A stretch of 54,973 bases of DNA from Proteobacteria bacterium HN_bin10 (GTDB lineage Bacteria; Pseudomonadota; Alphaproteobacteria; Caulobacterales; Aquidulcibacteraceae): positions 6,960-61,932 of the forward strand of contig LWDN01000044.1 of the NCBI GenBank assembly GCA_002083515.1, read 5' to 3'. Position 1 is the first letter of the stretch, and every line of letters begins with the position of its first letter. The notes under the pieces were generated by a model. That model worked only from the letters and a program-made list of their open reading frames with translations. It ran no database searches and was not told where the DNA came from. The position numbers were made by a program, and so were the translations under genes. Below are positions 41,750 through 49,254 of the stretch, in pieces.

Positions 41750-42144
41750 ACGACGAACGGGCGGCCAACGCCATCGACAGAAAGGTCGGCCAAAGGGTCA
41801 GGGCCCGCCGGCTCGAAATCGGCATGAGCCAGGAGCAGCTCGCCGACCTGCTCGGCGTCACCTTCCAGCAGGTCCAGAAATACGAGAAGGGCGTCAACCG
41901 GATCGCGGTCAGCCGCCTGTTCGATATTGCCGGCGCGCTGGCAATGTCGCCGGGGACGTTTTTCGAGGGTCTGGATGCGCGCGGAGTGGCGGAGGACGCC
42001 GACGGTTATGCCCATGAAGCGACCTCGCCCGAAGCGGCTCAGCTGATGGCGCTATTCGCCTCGATCAAGAGCCCGAAGCTCCGCCGTAAGGTGCTCGACC
42101 TGGTCAAAACGCTCGCCGAGGAGGCGACCGAAGACAAGTCTTGA
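41746..42144 (+). CDS. XRE-family HTH regulator upstream of metK
   Basis: Regulator of 132 residues with a Cro/CI HTH at about 15-70: VGQRVRARRLEIGMSQEQLADLLGVTFQQVQKYEKGVNRIAVSRLFDIAGAL. This 'FQQVQKYEKG' type is very common in alphaproteobacteria and often lies between lnt and metK. The C-terminal part (about 90-130) is helical and contains LMALFASIKSPKLRRKVLDLVKTLAE. The ATG at 41746 overlaps the lnt stop. Targets are unknown. Confidence 0.92.
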   Translation: MNDERAANAIDRKVGQRVRARRLEIGMSQEQLADLLGVTFQQVQKYEKGVNRIAVSRLFDIAGALAMSPGTFFEGLDARGVAEDADGYAHEATSPEAAQLMALFASIKSPKLRRKVLDLVKTLAEEATEDKS

Positions 42145-42147
42145 GCA

Positions 42148-42203
42148 CGCCCGCGACGATTGGGTGTTTGCGCGGGCGCGGCCTTGTCCCCTAAGAGGGC
42201 CGC
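42148..42203 (+). promoter_or_regulatory. Two adjacent GC-rich hairpins in the metK leader
   Basis: The first pair is cgcccgcg (42148-42155) / cgcgggcg (42171-42178). The second is gcggcc (42178-42183) / ggccgc (42198-42203), followed by ttccgtttt. The second looks like a weak terminator ending the XRE gene or an attenuator before metK. I could not match it to SAM-II or SAM/SAH riboswitch consensus by eye. Confidence 0.4.
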
Positions 42204-42229
42204 TTCCGTTTTGAGGCCGGAGAATCCGC

Positions 42230-43450
42230 GTGGCCAGAAGCAATTACGTGTTCACGAGCGAGAGCGTCTCGGAGGGACACCCCGACAAGGTCGCTGACCG
42301 CATTTCCGATACCGTCGTGGATGCGTTCATCGAGGCCGATCCGGAAGCCCGCGTCGCCTGCGAAACGCTTGTGACCACCAATCGCGTCGTGCTCGCGGGC
42401 GAGGTGAGGGCGGGGCGGCCCGGCCGGAGCAAAGCCGAGAACAAGGCCTTCACTAAAGAGATCATCGCTTCGCTGCAGCCCAAGGTGCGCGCCGCGATCA
42501 AGGACATCGGCTACGAGCAGAAGGGCTTTCACTGGGAGAAGGCGAAGTTCGCCTGCTATCTCCACGGCCAATCCGCGCACATCGCCCAAGGCGTCGACTC
42601 GAGCGCCAAGAAGGACGAAGGCGCCGGCGACCAGGGCATCATGTTCGGCTATGCCTGCAGCGAAACGCCGGAAATGATGCCGGCGACGCTGCAATACTCG
42701 CACAACATCCTGAAGCGCTTGGCCGAGGCGCGCCACAGCGGCGAACGTCCCGAACTCGAGCCCGACGCCAAGAGCCAAGTGACGCTGCGCTATGAAAACG
42801 GCAGGCCGGTGCATGTCGAGCAGATCGTGGTTAGCCATCAGCACAAGAAGAAGCTGAATGGCGGCGCCTACACGCGCGCCAAGTTCGAGGAATTGCTGAA
42901 GCCTTATGTGCTCTCGGTGTTCCCGGATGGGCTGGTGACGAAGAAGACCAAGTGGCACGTCAATCCGACCGGCAAGTTCGAGATCGGCGGCCCCGATGGC
43001 GATAGCGGCCTCACCGGCCGCAAGATCATCGTCGACACCTATGGCGGCGCCGCCCCGCACGGCGGCGGCGCATTTTCAGGCAAGGATCCGACGAAGGTCG
43101 ATCGCTCCGCCGCCTATGCCTGCCGCTACCTGGCGAAGAACGTGGTTGCGGCCGGCTTGGCAGAGCGCTGCACCATCCAGATCAGCTACGCGATCGGCGT
43201 CGCGACGCCGACGAGCTTTTACGTCGATCTCCACGGCGCCGACACCATCGATCCCGCCATCCTCGAAGCGAAGTTGCCGGAAATGATCGGCGGCGCCACG
43301 CCGCGCGCGATCCGCACGCACCTGAAGCTCAACCATCCCATCTACGCCCGCACCGCCGCTTACGGCCATTTCGGCCGTCAGCCGGACAACGAAGGCGGCT
43401 TCACCTGGGAGCGCGATGATCTGGTGGCGGAGTTGAAGCGGCTGGCGTAA
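42230..43450 (+). CDS. metK: S-adenosylmethionine synthetase
   Basis: Makes SAM from methionine and ATP. It has 406 residues. Motifs are VFTSESVSEGHPDKVADRISD (methionine/ATP site), GAGDQGIMFGYAC and the P-loop-like HGGGAFSGKDPTKVDRSAAY. The start is GTG at 42230; GGAG ends 7 nt before it, and no upstream ATG fits. It is followed 10 bp later by a SAM-dependent methyltransferase, so supply and use of SAM are neighbours. Confidence 0.97.
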   Translation: MARSNYVFTSESVSEGHPDKVADRISDTVVDAFIEADPEARVACETLVTTNRVVLAGEVRAGRPGRSKAENKAFTKEIIASLQPKVRAAIKDIGYEQKGFHWEKAKFACYLHGQSAHIAQGVDSSAKKDEGAGDQGIMFGYACSETPEMMPATLQYSHNILKRLAEARHSGERPELEPDAKSQVTLRYENGRPVHVEQIVVSHQHKKKLNGGAYTRAKFEELLKPYVLSVFPDGLVTKKTKWHVNPTGKFEIGGPDGDSGLTGRKIIVDTYGGAAPHGGGAFSGKDPTKVDRSAAYACRYLAKNVVAAGLAERCTIQISYAIGVATPTSFYVDLHGADTIDPAILEAKLPEMIGGATPRAIRTHLKLNHPIYARTAAYGHFGRQPDNEGGFTWERDDLVAELKRLA

Positions 43451-43460
43451 GCGGGAGGGT

Positions 43461-44129
43461 ATGTCCACCTCACTCGGTCTTTCGCCCGAAGTCGTCCGCT
43501 ACCTGGCGCAAGCAAACCCGCCTGAACATCCCGCGCTGGCGCGGTGCCGCGAAGAAACATCTCGCCTGCCGATGGCGCGCATGCAGATCAGCGCCGAGCA
43601 GGGTGCGTTTATGCAGGTGCTGGCGCGGATGTTGAACGCCAAACGCGCGTTCGAGATCGGCGTGTTCACCGGTTATTCGTCAACCGCCGTGGCCCTGACG
43701 ATGAAGGAGATCGACGCCTCCGCCCGGCTGCTCGCCTGCGACATTTCCGAAGAATGGACCGCGAAGGCCCGCGATTACTGGCGCGAGGCGCAGGTTGAGG
43801 ACGCGATCGAGCTTGTGCTGGCGCCGGCGGCGGAGACGCTCGATGCGCGCATAGCGGCGGGAGAGGGCGGGCGCTACGATCTCGGTTTCATCGACGCCGA
43901 CAAGACCGGTTACGATTCCTATTACGAGCGCGGTCTGCAGCTGCTGCGCAAGGGCGGCGTCATGCTGTTCGACAACGTGCTGTGGTCGGGCAAGGTGGCC
44001 GATCCCGCCGATACTTCGGCCGATACCTCCGCGCTTCGCGCGCTCGCGCAGAAGGCCAGGGCGGATACCCGCGTCCATGCCGCCATGACCAATATCGGCG
44101 ACGGTTTGTTGATCTGCGTCAAGCGCTGA
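43461..44129 (+). CDS. Class I SAM-dependent O-methyltransferase (CCoAOMT-like)
   Basis: Protein of 222 residues of the O-methyltransferase 3 family. SAM-binding motif I is RAFEIGVFTGYSSTAVAL. The metal/substrate Asp segments are DLGFIDADKTGYDSYYERGLQLLRKGGVMLFDNVLWSGKV. The C-terminus ends GDGLLICVKR as in the family. The substrate (catechol-like or other) is not deducible. It is probably co-transcribed with metK. Confidence 0.92.
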   Translation: MSTSLGLSPEVVRYLAQANPPEHPALARCREETSRLPMARMQISAEQGAFMQVLARMLNAKRAFEIGVFTGYSSTAVALTMKEIDASARLLACDISEEWTAKARDYWREAQVEDAIELVLAPAAETLDARIAAGEGGRYDLGFIDADKTGYDSYYERGLQLLRKGGVMLFDNVLWSGKVADPADTSADTSALRALAQKARADTRVHAAMTNIGDGLLICVKR

Positions 44130-44179
44130 TGCATCCAGTTCCTGTGACGCGGGCATCCCGGCGGGCAGGGAGATCACGC

Positions 44180-45694
44180 ATGCTTCGTTCTATTCTTTTC
44201 GGTTTGGCCGCCGCGGCCGTGTTCGGCGCCTCGGCATTGGCCCAAGAAACGCCGGCGCGCCCAAATACGCCAGAAGGCTGGCGTGCGCTGGCGCTCAGCG
44301 ATCTCGACGCCGCGCGCGAGACGCTGCGCAGCCAAACGCCTATCCCCTACGATACCGAAAACCCGAGCTATCCCGCTTGGCTTGAGGAGGGCTACCAGCG
44401 GGCCCGAGCGCTTGCCGGAAATGCGCAAGATGCGGCGGGGCATTTCTACGCGATCGCCTTTTACCTCAACGGCTTCAACGATCCGCACATCGACGCCAGC
44501 CCTGTCGGCGAGTTGCCGGCGCCGCGATGGCCCGGCTTTGTCGCCGCTTCGAGGAATGGCGGCGCCATGGTCACCATGCGCGATGAAGCCGATGCTGATG
44601 CGCCGCCGGTGGGCGCGCAGATCCTCAGTTGTGAAGACAAGTCGCTCGCAGCTTTGGCCGAAGAGCGGCTTTATCCGTACGTTCTGAATGGCCGCCTGGC
44701 TTTCGATCGCCGCCGCGCCGTCACGCGTCTCTTTCTTGAGCGCGGGATTCCGGGCGCGCCTGCGCCGTCGCGTTGTTTGATTTTGCACGATGGCCAGCAG
44801 CGCGAAATCACGCTGCGCTGGCGCGCATTGCCGGAACCAGCCGATGCGTATTGGAGCGCGTACCAAGCCGGCTCGGCTGGCCCGGCCGCGCCGTGGGGCG
44901 TCAGCGAGCCCGCGCCCGGCGTGTTCTGGATAGGCATTCCGACATTCAGCTCCGGAGCCGATACCGCGCCGCAACTCGAAGCGCTGGCGCAAGCAATTGA
45001 GGCGCGCGGTGCGGAGATGCGCGCCGCCCGCGCGATTGTCATCGATGTGCGCGGCAATGGCGGCGGCAATTCCGCGTGGGCGGACCGGATCGCCGCCGGC
45101 ATATTCGGCGAGCGGCTGGCGCGCCGCGCACGAAACGCATCGTCGGGGCGCTCCGCCACGGACTGGCGCGCCTCGCCGGAGAACGTTGCCTATTGGGAAA
45201 ATTGGATCGAGACCGTCGGTATTCCCGAGTTCGGCGCCAATTCGGAGGGGGTGCGTCAGTTGCGCGGCGTTGTCCGCGGCCTAAGCCGCGCCGTCGACCG
45301 CGATCCGCCGATCTGGCGCCAAGGCTGGCGTTTCGTGCCGCGCGGCGGCGGACTGACGCAACGCCGCCCACAAGGCGACAGCCCGTTTCCCGCACGCGTC
45401 TACATGCTCTCCAACGGGACGTGCGGATCGTCGTGCCTCAACTTTGCCGACACCGTGTTGTTCGTGCCGGGTGTTAAGCTGATTGGCTCCGCCACATCGG
45501 GCGATGGCCCTTACATGGAAGTGCGCGAGGTGACGCTGCCGTCCGGGCTGGTCACGCTCACCATTCCCCAGAAAGTCTGGCGCGGCATGGGCCGGGGCAG
45601 CCTCGAAGCTTACGAACCTGACGTCGCCTATGACGGCGCCTGGGACGATGCCTCGGTGCGCGCCTGGGTCATGGAGCTGATCGCGGCGCAATAG
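44180..45694 (+). CDS. Secreted S41-family peptidase-like protein
   Basis: Protein of 504 residues with a Sec signal peptide (MLRSILFGLAAAAVFGASALA). The middle is unassigned (residues 30-240, with a possible degenerate PDZ-like stretch). The C-terminal tail-specific-protease-like fold carries ARAIVIDVRGNGGGNSAWAD, then YMLSNGTCGSSCLNFADTVL (S417/S418 where the nucleophile sits), and LIGSATSGDGPYMEVREVTLPSG. CtpA-type S41 enzymes use a Ser-Lys dyad; no obvious Lys follows at the usual spacing, so activity is uncertain. AGGGAG lies 8 nt before the ATG. Confidence 0.8.
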   Translation: MLRSILFGLAAAAVFGASALAQETPARPNTPEGWRALALSDLDAARETLRSQTPIPYDTENPSYPAWLEEGYQRARALAGNAQDAAGHFYAIAFYLNGFNDPHIDASPVGELPAPRWPGFVAASRNGGAMVTMRDEADADAPPVGAQILSCEDKSLAALAEERLYPYVLNGRLAFDRRRAVTRLFLERGIPGAPAPSRCLILHDGQQREITLRWRALPEPADAYWSAYQAGSAGPAAPWGVSEPAPGVFWIGIPTFSSGADTAPQLEALAQAIEARGAEMRAARAIVIDVRGNGGGNSAWADRIAAGIFGERLARRARNASSGRSATDWRASPENVAYWENWIETVGIPEFGANSEGVRQLRGVVRGLSRAVDRDPPIWRQGWRFVPRGGGLTQRRPQGDSPFPARVYMLSNGTCGSSCLNFADTVLFVPGVKLIGSATSGDGPYMEVREVTLPSGLVTLTIPQKVWRGMGRGSLEAYEPDVAYDGAWDDASVRAWVMELIAAQ

Positions 45695-45706
45695 CCGCGT
45701 TGCGCA

Positions 45707-45748
45707 GAGAAGGCCTCAGCGCTAGACCGCCGCCTTCTCCGTTTCTCT
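45707..45748 (+). terminator. Intrinsic terminator after the S41 peptidase gene
   Basis: gagaaggc (45707-45714) pairs with gccttctc (45732-45739), followed by cgtttctct. It lies in the 71-bp gap before mdh. Confidence 0.6.
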
Positions 45749-45765
45749 GATTCCAGGAGCGCCAC

Positions 45766-46731
45766 ATGGCCCGCGCGAAGATCGCCCTTATCGGTTCCGG
45801 CATGATCGGCGGCACGCTCGCCCACATCGCTGCGCGTGAGGAATTGGGCGACGTGGTGCTGTTCGACGTGGTCGAAGGCGTGCCGCAGGGCAAAGGCTTG
45901 GATATCGCCGAGGCCTCGCCCGTGTTCGGCAAGGATGCGGCGCTGAAAGGCGCCAACGATTACGCCGGCATCGCCGGCGCCGACGTCTGCATCGTTACCG
46001 CCGGCGTGCCCCGCAAGCCGGGCATGAGCCGCGACGATCTCCTGGGCATCAATCTCAAAGTCATGAAGGCGGTGGGCGAGGGCATCAAGCAGCACGCGCC
46101 GAATGCCTTCGTGATTGTCGTCACCAATCCGCTCGACGCCATGGTCTGGGCGCTGCGCCAATTCTCTGGCCTGCCGCACAACAAGGTGGTCGGCATGGCC
46201 GGCGTTTTGGACAGTGCGCGCTTCCGCTATTTCCTCGCCGAGGAATTCAAGGTCAGCGTCGAGGACGTCACCGCCTTCGTGCTCGGCGGTCACGGCGACA
46301 CCATGGTCCCGCTGGTCCGCTACTCCACCGTCGCCGGCATCCCGTTGCCCGACCTCGTGAAGATGGGCTGGACCAGCCAGGAAAAGCTCGACCAGATCGT
46401 GCAGCGCACGCGCGACGGCGGCGCCGAGATCGTCGGCCTGTTGAAGACAGGCTCAGCCTTCTATGCGCCGGCCGAGAGCGCCATCGTGATGGCGAAGAGC
46501 TACCTGCGCGACAAGAAACGTCTGCTGCCATGCGCCGCGAACCTGAAGGGCGAGTACGGCCTGAACGACATCTATGTCGGCGTGCCGTGCATCATCGGCA
46601 AAGGCGGCGTCGAGAAGGTGGTCGAAATCGAGCTCACGCCGAGCGAACGCGCCATGTTCGATCACTCGGTGAATGCCGTGAAAGGCCTCGTGGATGCGTG
46701 CAAGGGCATCGATCCGAGCGTGGGCAGCTGA
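45766..46731 (+). CDS. mdh: Malate dehydrogenase (LDH-like type)
   Basis: NAD-dependent TCA-cycle enzyme of 321 residues. The Rossmann start is KIALIGSGMIGGTLAH. The catalytic loop has RKPGMSRDDLLGINL, VVTNPLDAMVW, GMAGVLDSARFRYFLAEE and catalytic His in LGGHGDTMVPLVRYS. This form is more LDH-like than E. coli Mdh, as usual in alphaproteobacteria. AGGAG lies 7 nt before the ATG. sucCD, often next to mdh in the class, does not follow. Confidence 0.97.
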   Translation: MARAKIALIGSGMIGGTLAHIAAREELGDVVLFDVVEGVPQGKGLDIAEASPVFGKDAALKGANDYAGIAGADVCIVTAGVPRKPGMSRDDLLGINLKVMKAVGEGIKQHAPNAFVIVVTNPLDAMVWALRQFSGLPHNKVVGMAGVLDSARFRYFLAEEFKVSVEDVTAFVLGGHGDTMVPLVRYSTVAGIPLPDLVKMGWTSQEKLDQIVQRTRDGGAEIVGLLKTGSAFYAPAESAIVMAKSYLRDKKRLLPCAANLKGEYGLNDIYVGVPCIIGKGGVEKVVEIELTPSERAMFDHSVNAVKGLVDACKGIDPSVGS

Positions 46732-46749
46732 CGTGGCGGGCGGTTGATC

Positions 46750-47370
46750 ATGCGCCGTCGTGCGGTCCTGCAAATCATGCTTGCGGCCGCTGGGATGGCG
46801 GCATGCCGCGCGGAAGGCGGCGTCGGCGCGCGCGCAAATCTTTATGACTGCGAAGGTTGCGAGGCAGTTGCGGAGCGGCCGCGCGATGGGATGGCGTCCG
46901 CGGCACGACTCGCGGGGCCGGATGAACCCGGCGAGCGCTTGACGCTGACCGGCGTGGTCTATGCCACGGACGGCGAGACGCCGGCGGCTGACATCGTGAT
47001 CTACGCCCATCACACCAACAGCGACGGTTACTACGCGAACGGCGAGCAAACGACGGAAGCAGGAAGGCGCCATGGCCGGCTGCGCGGTTGGGTGCGCACT
47101 GGGGCGGACGGGCGTTATCGCTTCGACACCATCAAGCCCGCGCCGTATCCCGACATGACCATGCCGGCCCACATTCACCTGATGATCGGCGAGCCAGGCC
47201 GGCGCCCCTATTACGTGGACGACGTCGTGTTTGACGGCGAGTTCGGCGTCACCGAGCGCTACCGGGCAGCGCAAGAGTTACGTGGCGGATCGGGCATCGT
47301 CGCTCTCTCACGCTCGCCTCAGGGCGTCTGGCTTGCGCGGCGCGACATCGTCCTCGAGCGTCACCCCTGA
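46750..47370 (+). CDS. Intradiol ring-cleavage dioxygenase-like exported protein
   Basis: Protein of 206 residues with a Tat-type lead (MRRRAVLQIMLAAAGMAAC, possible lipobox Cys19). It has the PcaH-like fold: LTGVVYATDGETPAADIVIYAHHTNSDGYYANG, GWVRTGADGRYRFDTIKPAPYP and PAHIHLMI. Fe(III) ligands can be read as Y95 or Y94, Y133, H141 and H143, so it may be active. Exported stand-alone members of this family are common and mostly uncharacterised. The TTG at 46744 is a possible but less likely start. Confidence 0.83.
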   Translation: MRRRAVLQIMLAAAGMAACRAEGGVGARANLYDCEGCEAVAERPRDGMASAARLAGPDEPGERLTLTGVVYATDGETPAADIVIYAHHTNSDGYYANGEQTTEAGRRHGRLRGWVRTGADGRYRFDTIKPAPYPDMTMPAHIHLMIGEPGRRPYYVDDVVFDGEFGVTERYRAAQELRGGSGIVALSRSPQGVWLARRDIVLERHP

Positions 47371-47438
47371 CGCCAAGGCGACGCGGGCGAACGGGAAGAG
47401 CGCCGGACCCAGCGAAGACCGGAGTGGATAGTCAAAAT

Positions 47439-47450
47439 CTACCGGGGTAG
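47439..47450 (+). promoter_or_regulatory. Palindrome upstream of the VapB-like antitoxin, candidate autoregulatory operator
   Basis: ctacc-gg-ggtag is a perfect 5-bp inverted repeat ending 10 nt before the antitoxin ATG at 47461. TA antitoxins usually repress their own promoter through such a site. An A/T patch (gtcaaaatct, 47431-47440) just upstream could be the -10 region. Confidence 0.45.
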
Positions 47451-47460
47451 AAATGGCCAA

Positions 47461-47724
47461 ATGGGTCTTAATCTCAAGAACCCCGCGCTCGAAGCGCAGA
47501 TTCGCGCCCTCGCCGCTGAAACCGGAGAGGGGCTCACGGAGGCCATCGCCATCGCCGTGGCCGAGCGCCGCGCTCGATTGCGTAAGAGGGGCGGGCGGCG
47601 CAATCGCCGCGCAGCCCTTGCGAAGATTGTCGCTAGCATCACGCTACCCGCCGAGCTTCGCCGTTCCGCCCACGATGATTTCTATGACGAGGCGGGCCTG
47701 CCCGATGAGTGTCTGAACAGGTGA
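47461..47724 (+). CDS. VapB-like type II antitoxin (Rv0623/PSK family)
   Basis: Antitoxin of 87 residues. The N-terminus MGLNLKNPALEAQIRALAAETGEGLTEAIAIAVAERRARL is the family signature, a small DNA-binding fold. The C-terminal toxin-binding tail includes LPDECLNR. The gene is intact. Its TGA overlaps the GTG of the downstream vapC remnant by GTGA. A different-frame ATG at 47453 gives no recognisable protein. Confidence 0.85.
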   Translation: MGLNLKNPALEAQIRALAAETGEGLTEAIAIAVAERRARLRKRGGRRNRRAALAKIVASITLPAELRRSAHDDFYDEAGLPDECLNR

Positions 47725-47989
47725 TCGTACTAGATAGCTCCGCCGTTCTCGCGACGAGAGCGAGAAGCTCGATGCTTTCTTTGCGCTCTACGAAGTGCGC
47801 CTTGCGCCGGTGGACGTGGCGCAGTTCCGGCTTGCGCGCGCGGCCTACCTCCAATTCGGCAAGGGCCGCCATGCGGCATCCCTGAATTTTGGAGATTGCT
47901 TTGCCTATTCGCTGGCCAAGTCTTTAGACGCGCCGCTACTTTTTGTTGGCGGTGATTTTGCCAAGACGGATTTGACGGCTGCGGCCTGA
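47721..47989 (+). pseudogene. Decayed VapC (PIN-domain) toxin gene
   Basis: The GTG at 47721 reads VIVLDSSAVLA, the first PIN motif with the first catalytic Asp. The frame then changes. From about 47762 a second frame reads EKLDAFFALYEVRLAPVDVAQFRLARAAYLQFGKGRHAASLNFGDCFAYSLAKSLDAPLLFVGGDFAKTDL, the VapC C-terminal half with its Asp residues. Compared with intact VapC (about 130 residues), roughly 40-50 codons are missing between the two pieces. So a deletion plus frameshift has inactivated the toxin, leaving an orphan antitoxin. Confidence 0.8.
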
Positions 47990-48049
47990 CAGGTGCTCTG
48001 TAACGTCTCTCTCGCTTGACGCGTAGTCGTCCCAGTAGCGGAGGATTTC

Positions 48050-48604
48050 ATGCGTCTTTTGGCAGGACTGGGCCTGGCGGTCGCTTTGATCGCAGCCCCG
48101 GCGGCAGCCCAGACCCACAATTTTGGCCCAGCCGTTGGCGCGACCTTGCCTGCGATCTCGGCGCCTGACCAAACTGGCGCCATCCGAACGCTGGCCTCCC
48201 TCGCCGGCGAGAACGGCACGGTGCTGCTTGTGACCCGCGCCGCGGATTGGTGTCCGTTCTGCCAAGCGCAGATGGTGCAGCTCGAGGGCGCGCGCGCGGA
48301 GATCGAGCAGCGCGGCTATCGCATCGTCACTATCAGCACCGATAGCGTCGAGGAACTCGCGGCTTTCGATCGCCGCCGCAACATCGGCTACACCATGTTG
48401 TCGGACGAGCAGGCGCAAATTGTGCGCCAGCTCAATCTGCTCGATCCGACCATGCAGCCCAACCGCCGCCACAACGGTTTGCCGACGCCGACGATCCTCA
48501 TACTTTCCCCGCAGGGCGAAGTGCGCGCCAAGCTCGGCGACGCCAACTATCGCGTGCGGCCAGCGCCGGAAGCGGTGCTGGCGACGCTCGATTCGCTGCG
48601 CTGA
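48050..48604 (+). CDS. Exported peroxiredoxin-like (AhpC/TSA, redoxin) protein
   Basis: Periplasmic thioredoxin-fold protein of 184 residues. Signal peptide MRLLAGLGLAVALIAAPAAA. Redox motif WCPFC (C68, C71), then IEQRGYRIVTISTDSVEELAAFDRR and the cis-Pro region LPTPTILILSPQGEVRAK. A vicinal CxxC makes it look more like a thiol reductase or BCP/TlpA-type redoxin than a classic 2-Cys peroxiredoxin. GGAGG lies just upstream. It is convergent with mazF. Confidence 0.88.
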   Translation: MRLLAGLGLAVALIAAPAAAQTHNFGPAVGATLPAISAPDQTGAIRTLASLAGENGTVLLVTRAADWCPFCQAQMVQLEGARAEIEQRGYRIVTISTDSVEELAAFDRRRNIGYTMLSDEQAQIVRQLNLLDPTMQPNRRHNGLPTPTILILSPQGEVRAKLGDANYRVRPAPEAVLATLDSLR

Positions 48605-48608
48605 TCCG

Positions 48609-48950
48609 CTAACTGGAAAACATCTCGGCCAAGCACGCGAGCACCGCGCGCAACTCAGCGGCTGACAACGCGCCAATGCGTTTTGCCAAACGCCGCTTGT
48701 CGACGGCGCGCATTTGATCGAGAGCCACATCACCTGACACTTTCGCGACCTTGACCGGAATGCGGGTGGGCCATGCTCGCTGCACCGAGGTGAGCGGCGC
48801 GACGATCACAGTACGGAGAGCGTCGTTGGCTTCGTCGGGCGAGATCACAACGCCTGGCCGTGTCTTGCCGATCTCGGCGCCCAACACGGGATCGAGGCGT
48901 ACTACGTAAACCTCGAAGCGCGTTGGGGTGGACCTACTCGTCTTCGGCAT
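48609..48950 (-). CDS. MazF/PemK-type endoribonuclease toxin
   Basis: Toxin of 113 residues of the CcdB/PemK fold: FEVYVVRLDPVLGAEIGKTRPGVVISPDEANDALRTVIVAPLTS, then RIPVKVAKVSGDVALDQMRAVDKRRLAKRIGALS. The Arg of KTRPGVV and the later Thr/Ser are the usual catalytic positions. The ORF overlaps its antitoxin by 17 bp, so translation is coupled. It appears intact. Confidence 0.9.
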   Translation of the reverse strand: MPKTSRSTPTRFEVYVVRLDPVLGAEIGKTRPGVVISPDEANDALRTVIVAPLTSVQRAWPTRIPVKVAKVSGDVALDQMRAVDKRRLAKRIGALSAAELRAVLACLAEMFSS

Positions 48951-49176
48951 CGAGCGGCGCGTCCAGCCAGTCGCGATCCTCTTGAGTTAGTTTGCCGATG
49001 GGATGAGCTGCGAATGCGACCGCCCAACCGGCGCGGGGCGCGTTGACCGGCGTCAACACGATGCGCCCGTCTTCAACGGTGAGTTCCGCAGCGCTGGTGA
49101 ACTTGCACTCGTCGAGCACTGTCTTCGGTAGGCGCACGCCACGGGAATTGCCGACGCGGACGATCGCAACTTTCAT
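48934..49176 (-). CDS. MazE/AbrB-type antitoxin
   Basis: Antitoxin of 80 residues. The N-terminal swapped-hairpin AbrB/MazE DNA-binding domain is MKVAIVRVGNSRGVRLPKTVLDECKFTSAAELTVEDGRIVLTP. The C-terminal tail (GKLTQEDRDWLDAPLDAEDE) binds the toxin. The longer frame upstream is not coding; the ATG at 49176 follows family practice. It is first gene of the mazEF-like operon. Confidence 0.9.
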   Translation of the reverse strand: MKVAIVRVGNSRGVRLPKTVLDECKFTSAAELTVEDGRIVLTPVNAPRAGWAVAFAAHPIGKLTQEDRDWLDAPLDAEDE

Positions 49177-49190
49177 CGCGAACGTGCATA

Positions 49191-49209
49191 CTATGTAATT
49201 ACAAGATAG
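49191..49209 (-). promoter_or_regulatory. Imperfect palindrome upstream of mazEF, candidate operator/promoter
   Basis: A 10-bp perfect palindrome tgtaattaca (49194-49203) is flanked by ctat (49191-49194) and atag (49206-49209). It lies just upstream of the antitoxin start in a very A/T-rich patch that could also supply a -10 element. The spacing suits MazE autoregulation. Confidence 0.5.
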
Positions 49210-49254
49210 GCAAGCGGCTTGCAGTGACTCGCGGGATGCCGGCACTTTGTCCGC

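Noticed and set aside
42145..42229. Known SAM riboswitch class before metK
   Set aside because: Hairpins exist but conserved core bases of SAM-II or SAM/SAH were not found by eye; listed only as an unassigned structure.
47453..47716. Alternative antitoxin frame starting 8 nt earlier
   Set aside because: The translation has no family match; the +1 shifted frame at 47461 carries the antitoxin signature.
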